A stretch of 8,309 bases of DNA from Chitinophagaceae bacterium (GTDB lineage: Bacteria; Bacteroidota; Bacteroidia; Chitinophagales; Chitinophagaceae), in contig JADYYU010000363.1 in assembly GCA_020853515.1 (NCBI GenBank), positions 1 through 8,309 on the forward strand. The letters run 5' to 3'. A model generated the notes under the pieces. It searched no databases. It saw only the letters and a program-made list of their open reading frames with translations, and was not told the DNA's origin. Position 1 is the first letter of the stretch. The number at the start of each line of letters is the position of its first letter. Of the stretch, positions 6,130 through 8,309 are shown piece after piece. The position numbers were made by a program, and so were the translations under genes.

Positions 6130-7185
6130 ATGGCAATTACCAATTTCGATACCAATTCAGTAGGCCTGGCGGCAAACAATATTTTCTGCTTACCAACCAA
6201 TGAAGAAAATGCAAAACTTATCTTATTGCCGATACCCTGGGAAGTGACTGTTTCGTACAGAAACGGCACAGCACGCGGACCTGAAAAAATACTGGAATCC
6301 TCCTATCAGATCGATCTGTTTGACCTTGACGCGCCTGATTACTGGCGTGAAGGATATTACATGCCGGCGCTTGATAAACAGATTGTAAAAAAGAATGATT
6401 ATCTGCGACATTGTGCCGAGCTCATTATTTCAAATCTCAGCGATGGTGGTTGCACCTGCGATAATAATCAATTGCAAAAAAAACTCAATGAGATCAATCA
6501 AGGTTGTGCCGAACTAAACGATTGGATTTTTCAGCAGGCCACTCAATTTTTCGAAAAAGGAAAATATGTTGCCCTGATAGGAGGTGACCATAGTACCCCT
6601 CTGGGGTTTATGAAAGCGGTGGGTAAGCATTTTGGTGAATTTGGCATTCTGCAGATCGACGCTCATGCTGATTTGCGGGAAGCCTATGAAGGTTTTATTT
6701 ATTCGCATGCTTCTATCATGTATAACGTGCTGAAAGAAATTCCGGAAATGACTAAACTGGTACAGGTAGGTGTCCGCGATTTTTGCGATGAAGAATACGA
6801 ATTGATACAGAAGGAGAAGACTCGGGTACACACGTTTTTTGATAACCATATCAAGAAAAGGCAATATGGCGGAGAAACCTGGCAATCTATCTGCGATGAA
6901 ATCGTGGAATCATTGCCGCAGCAGGTATATATCAGCTTTGATATTGACGGTCTGGATCCCAAACTCTGCAAAAACACAGGTACTCCGGTGCAGGGCGGTT
7001 TTGAAGCTGAACAGATCCAATACTTATTCATCAAAATAGTTGAGAAAGGAAAACGCATCATCGCGTTCGACCTGAATGAAGTGAGCTGTGGTGAAGATTC
7101 ACTGGATGCGATTGATGCCAGTGTAGGTGCCCGTATTCTTTACAGGATGTGTAATTTATTTATGAAATCAAACGAAAATGCCTGA
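6130..7185 (+). CDS. Agmatinase/arginase-family ureohydrolase
   Basis: This 351-residue cytosolic metalloenzyme should release urea, or an analogous product, from a guanidino compound at a binuclear Mn2+ site. All metal ligands of the ureohydrolase superfamily are present: His154 in GGDHSTPLGF, Asp177/His179/Asp181 in QIDAHADLR, and Asp271/Asp273 in SFDIDGLDP. The conserved glutamate is Glu317 in FDLNEV, and a substrate-side histidine lies in YSHAS (193). It is longer than classic agmatinase (about 300 residues) because of an insert around 85-143 before the first metal motif. That long form is common among Bacteroidota proteins annotated as agmatinase family. Agmatine (to putrescine) is the usual guess; arginine, formiminoglutamate or guanidinobutyrate are not excluded. 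No arginine decarboxylase or histidine-degradation gene is in view. Its last 8 bases overlap the next gene, so they are probably transcribed together. Confidence 0.88.
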   Translation: MAITNFDTNSVGLAANNIFCLPTNEENAKLILLPIPWEVTVSYRNGTARGPEKILESSYQIDLFDLDAPDYWREGYYMPALDKQIVKKNDYLRHCAELIISNLSDGGCTCDNNQLQKKLNEINQGCAELNDWIFQQATQFFEKGKYVALIGGDHSTPLGFMKAVGKHFGEFGILQIDAHADLREAYEGFIYSHASIMYNVLKEIPEMTKLVQVGVRDFCDEEYELIQKEKTRVHTFFDNHIKKRQYGGETWQSICDEIVESLPQQVYISFDIDGLDPKLCKNTGTPVQGGFEAEQIQYLFIKIVEKGKRIIAFDLNEVSCGEDSLDAIDASVGARILYRMCNLFMKSNENA

Positions 7186-7600
7186 GCATTTTTATTTCAG
7201 GCTGATACACAGTGACATTGATAAAAGAATGATTCAGTGCCGTGCATTGCATATAATGGCCTGTATCATGATGCTTATTTATTCGCTGCAGTTTTTCAAC
7301 GATTTTTTCAACAACTGGATCCAACTACTCACCATTTTACCACCTGCTTTGCTGGTTATGAGCATGGCCCTCTTCAAAAGAAAGCTGGTAACAGAAGTAA
7401 ACAACAACCGCATTTTCCGCATTCTTGAAAGCGGTATTTTATTAATGGCTTGTATGGGTTACCTGAAAACGAATCAATTTTTTCCGGCCTTTTTATTTGG
7501 CTTACTAGCCCTTTTTTTAATGTATATCCTTTTTGTAGAAAACCGTTTGTTCACCCATCAGTTTATTGACATTACAAAGGCCGGTGTATCGATAGCATAG
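7178..7600 (+). CDS. Membrane protein of unknown function, apparently cut short by an in-frame TAG
   Basis: I do not recognise a named family. The readable part is 140 residues. It begins MPEHFYFRLIHSDIDKRM, a basic cytosolic-looking start, and has four hydrophobic stretches at about 23-40, 48-66, 82-97 and 101-120. It then enters FTHQFIDITKAGVSIA, which looks like the first strands of a small soluble beta-rich domain, before TAG at 7598-7600. The same frame continues without another stop for 59 protein-like codons (see the next entry), so the intact gene was probably about 200 codons, ending at 7780. The ATG overlaps the agmatinase-family stop by 8 bases, indicating translational coupling in one operon. 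The two-helical-pair plus cytosolic domain layout resembles membrane proteins with a PH-like tail, but this is only an impression. Confidence 0.7.
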   Translation: MPEHFYFRLIHSDIDKRMIQCRALHIMACIMMLIYSLQFFNDFFNNWIQLLTILPPALLVMSMALFKRKLVTEVNNNRIFRILESGILLMACMGYLKTNQFFPAFLFGLLALFLMYILFVENRLFTHQFIDITKAGVSIA

Positions 7601-7780
7601 CCTACTCACAATAGAAAGACTACCTGGTCGCAGATCAGTAATATAGTGGTCAAAGATGCGTATTTTACCCTTGAAACCGCAGGTGGCGAAATTTGGCAAT
7701 ATCCGGTTTATAACAGCCTGACACCTGAAGAAAGTGAACAGTTTGTTCTTTTTTGCGACCGCAACAAATCGGGCTCCTAA
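7601..7780 (+). pseudogene. 3' remainder of the interrupted membrane-protein gene, same frame after the TAG
   Basis: Immediately after the TAG, the identical reading frame gives 59 codons to TAA at 7778-7780. The peptide looks like a real protein tail: TTWSQISNIVVKDAYFTLET, then GGEIWQYPVYNSLTPEE, then QFVLFCDRN. The pattern of alternating strands and a closing helix fits the second half of a small beta-rich domain begun before the stop. It has no start of its own beyond a GTG at 7646 in mid-strand, and no promoter box or leader. Without it the upstream protein ends in the middle of a domain. The interruption is a single codon with no frame change. Options are a nonsense mutation, a base-call or assembly error, or programmed readthrough; the sequence alone cannot decide. 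Confidence 0.65.
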
Positions 7781-7792
7781 ACATTTTATTCT

Positions 7793-7800
7793 TATATTTG
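7793..7800 (+). promoter_or_regulatory. -7 promoter box almost abutting the radical SAM start codon
   Basis: TATATTTG matches TAnnTTTG exactly and lies 6 bases before the first ATG (7807), or 9 before the second (7810). As with the UbiA-family gene, transcription would start at or within a few bases of the start codon. There is no recognisable -33 TTTG at the usual spacing. Confidence 0.5.
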
Positions 7801-7806
7801 ATACAT

Positions 7807-8309
7807 ATGATGCTTCCTCAATCACCCTATTTGTTATATTCTGACGGCAATGGCCATATTTATGAAGATACGTCGCTGTATGCTTTGGGCCGCACCGGCT
7901 GGGATGCTGTTGAACCCGAAGCAGAAAGCTGGATTGAATTACCCGAGGGCGGAAACCTGTATGAATTGCCCGGCAGAAGGGGCATTGGTATAGATGTGAT
8001 CACGAATGAATTACGCTTATGCGACAAAGGCTGGGCTGTTGCGGCCTTCATTCCGCCGGCCTATACCGGCTTTTATTTTGCAGCTTACGAAACTGAAGCG
8101 GACGCGCCCACTTTGCCTTTATTTTGTTATACCGCCGCCGCGTGGTACAACAATAAATTTTATGTTACAGCTACCCGCATTGAGCAGGATATCAGACAGG
8201 AAAAAAGTGGTTATGACGAAGCAAAAATCAAAGCAGGCGTCGCTAAGTTGACGGCTGCATATCCTGAAAATCGTCTGGTTAAACATTTAGCTGATACCTG
8301 CTGCAATAC
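7807..8309 (+). CDS. Probable radical SAM protein, N-terminal part (3' end outside window)
   Basis: An open frame from ATG 7807 (a second ATG follows at once at 7810) runs off the right edge with 167 complete codons and no stop. Features include LLYSDGNGHIYEDTSLYALGR near the start, WIELPEGGNLYELPGRRGIG (42-61), LCDKGWAVAAFIPPAYTG (71-88), LPLFCYTAAAWYNNKFYV (103-120) and RIEQDIRQE (124-132). The visible part ends in HLADTCCN. From memory, this N-terminal region precedes the radical SAM core in a Bacteroidota family whose CxxxCxxC cluster motif comes shortly afterwards. That motif would be outside this window, so the enzymatic call rests on recalled resemblance and not on a visible catalytic motif. 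Substrate is unknown. The coding quality is high and the promoter box at 7793 supports the start. Confidence 0.6.
   Translation, partial: MMLPQSPYLLYSDGNGHIYEDTSLYALGRTGWDAVEPEAESWIELPEGGNLYELPGRRGIGIDVITNELRLCDKGWAVAAFIPPAYTGFYFAAYETEADAPTLPLFCYTAAAWYNNKFYVTATRIEQDIRQEKSGYDEAKIKAGVAKLTAAYPENRLVKHLADTCCN

Noticed and set aside
7517..7825. Minus-strand 102-codon open frame over the interrupted membrane-protein gene
   Set aside because: It is a shadow of the plus-strand frame. The plus strand gives the protein-like sequence on both sides of the TAG, and the minus translation shows no family motif.
7860..8251. Other-frame open frames of 63 and 81 codons on either strand inside the radical SAM gene
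   Set aside because: The continuous frame from 7807 has strongly conserved-looking protein sequence, and the alternatives lack motifs and start signals.

Overview
The window reads as ordinary chromosome of a Bacteroidota bacterium, most like the Chitinophagaceae/Sphingobacteria type. Four lines of evidence support this. Four exact TAnnTTTG boxes (the Bacteroidota -7 promoter element) sit just upstream of genes. Translation starts have A-rich leaders and no clear Shine-Dalgarno. One exported protein carries a type IX secretion C-terminal sorting domain. Several proteins resemble families I know mainly from this phylum. No mobile elements, CRISPR arrays, tRNAs or rRNAs are visible, and no intergenic gap reaches 130 bases.

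Layout, left to right. (1) The 3' part of a MurG-like glycosyltransferase ends at 731. (2) A secreted alpha/beta-hydrolase with a T9SS tail (859-2178) converges with (3) folK (HPPK, folate synthesis) on the minus strand. (4) folK diverges from sppA (signal peptide peptidase) across a 61-base spacer. (5) A UbiA-family prenyltransferase and (6) a Maf nucleotide pyrophosphatase, 4 bases apart, form a likely two-gene operon. (7) An agmatinase/arginase-family ureohydrolase has its own promoter and overlaps by 8 bases (8) a four-helix membrane protein. (9) The first 503 bases of a probable radical SAM protein run off the right edge.

Most genes are housekeeping or phylum-typical: folate, membrane-protein quality control, isoprenoid or ether-lipid chemistry, nucleotide house-cleaning and guanidino/polyamine metabolism. 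I see no multi-gene accessory or defence system, and I do not claim one.

The strongest anomaly is in gene 8. An in-frame TAG at 7598-7600 interrupts it, and the same frame then continues for 59 protein-like codons to a TAA at 7778-7780. This could be a nonsense mutation, a sequencing error or amber readthrough. The second point of interest is that the promoter boxes of the UbiA gene and the radical SAM gene lie only 7 and 6 bases before the ATG, implying leaderless or nearly leaderless mRNAs.
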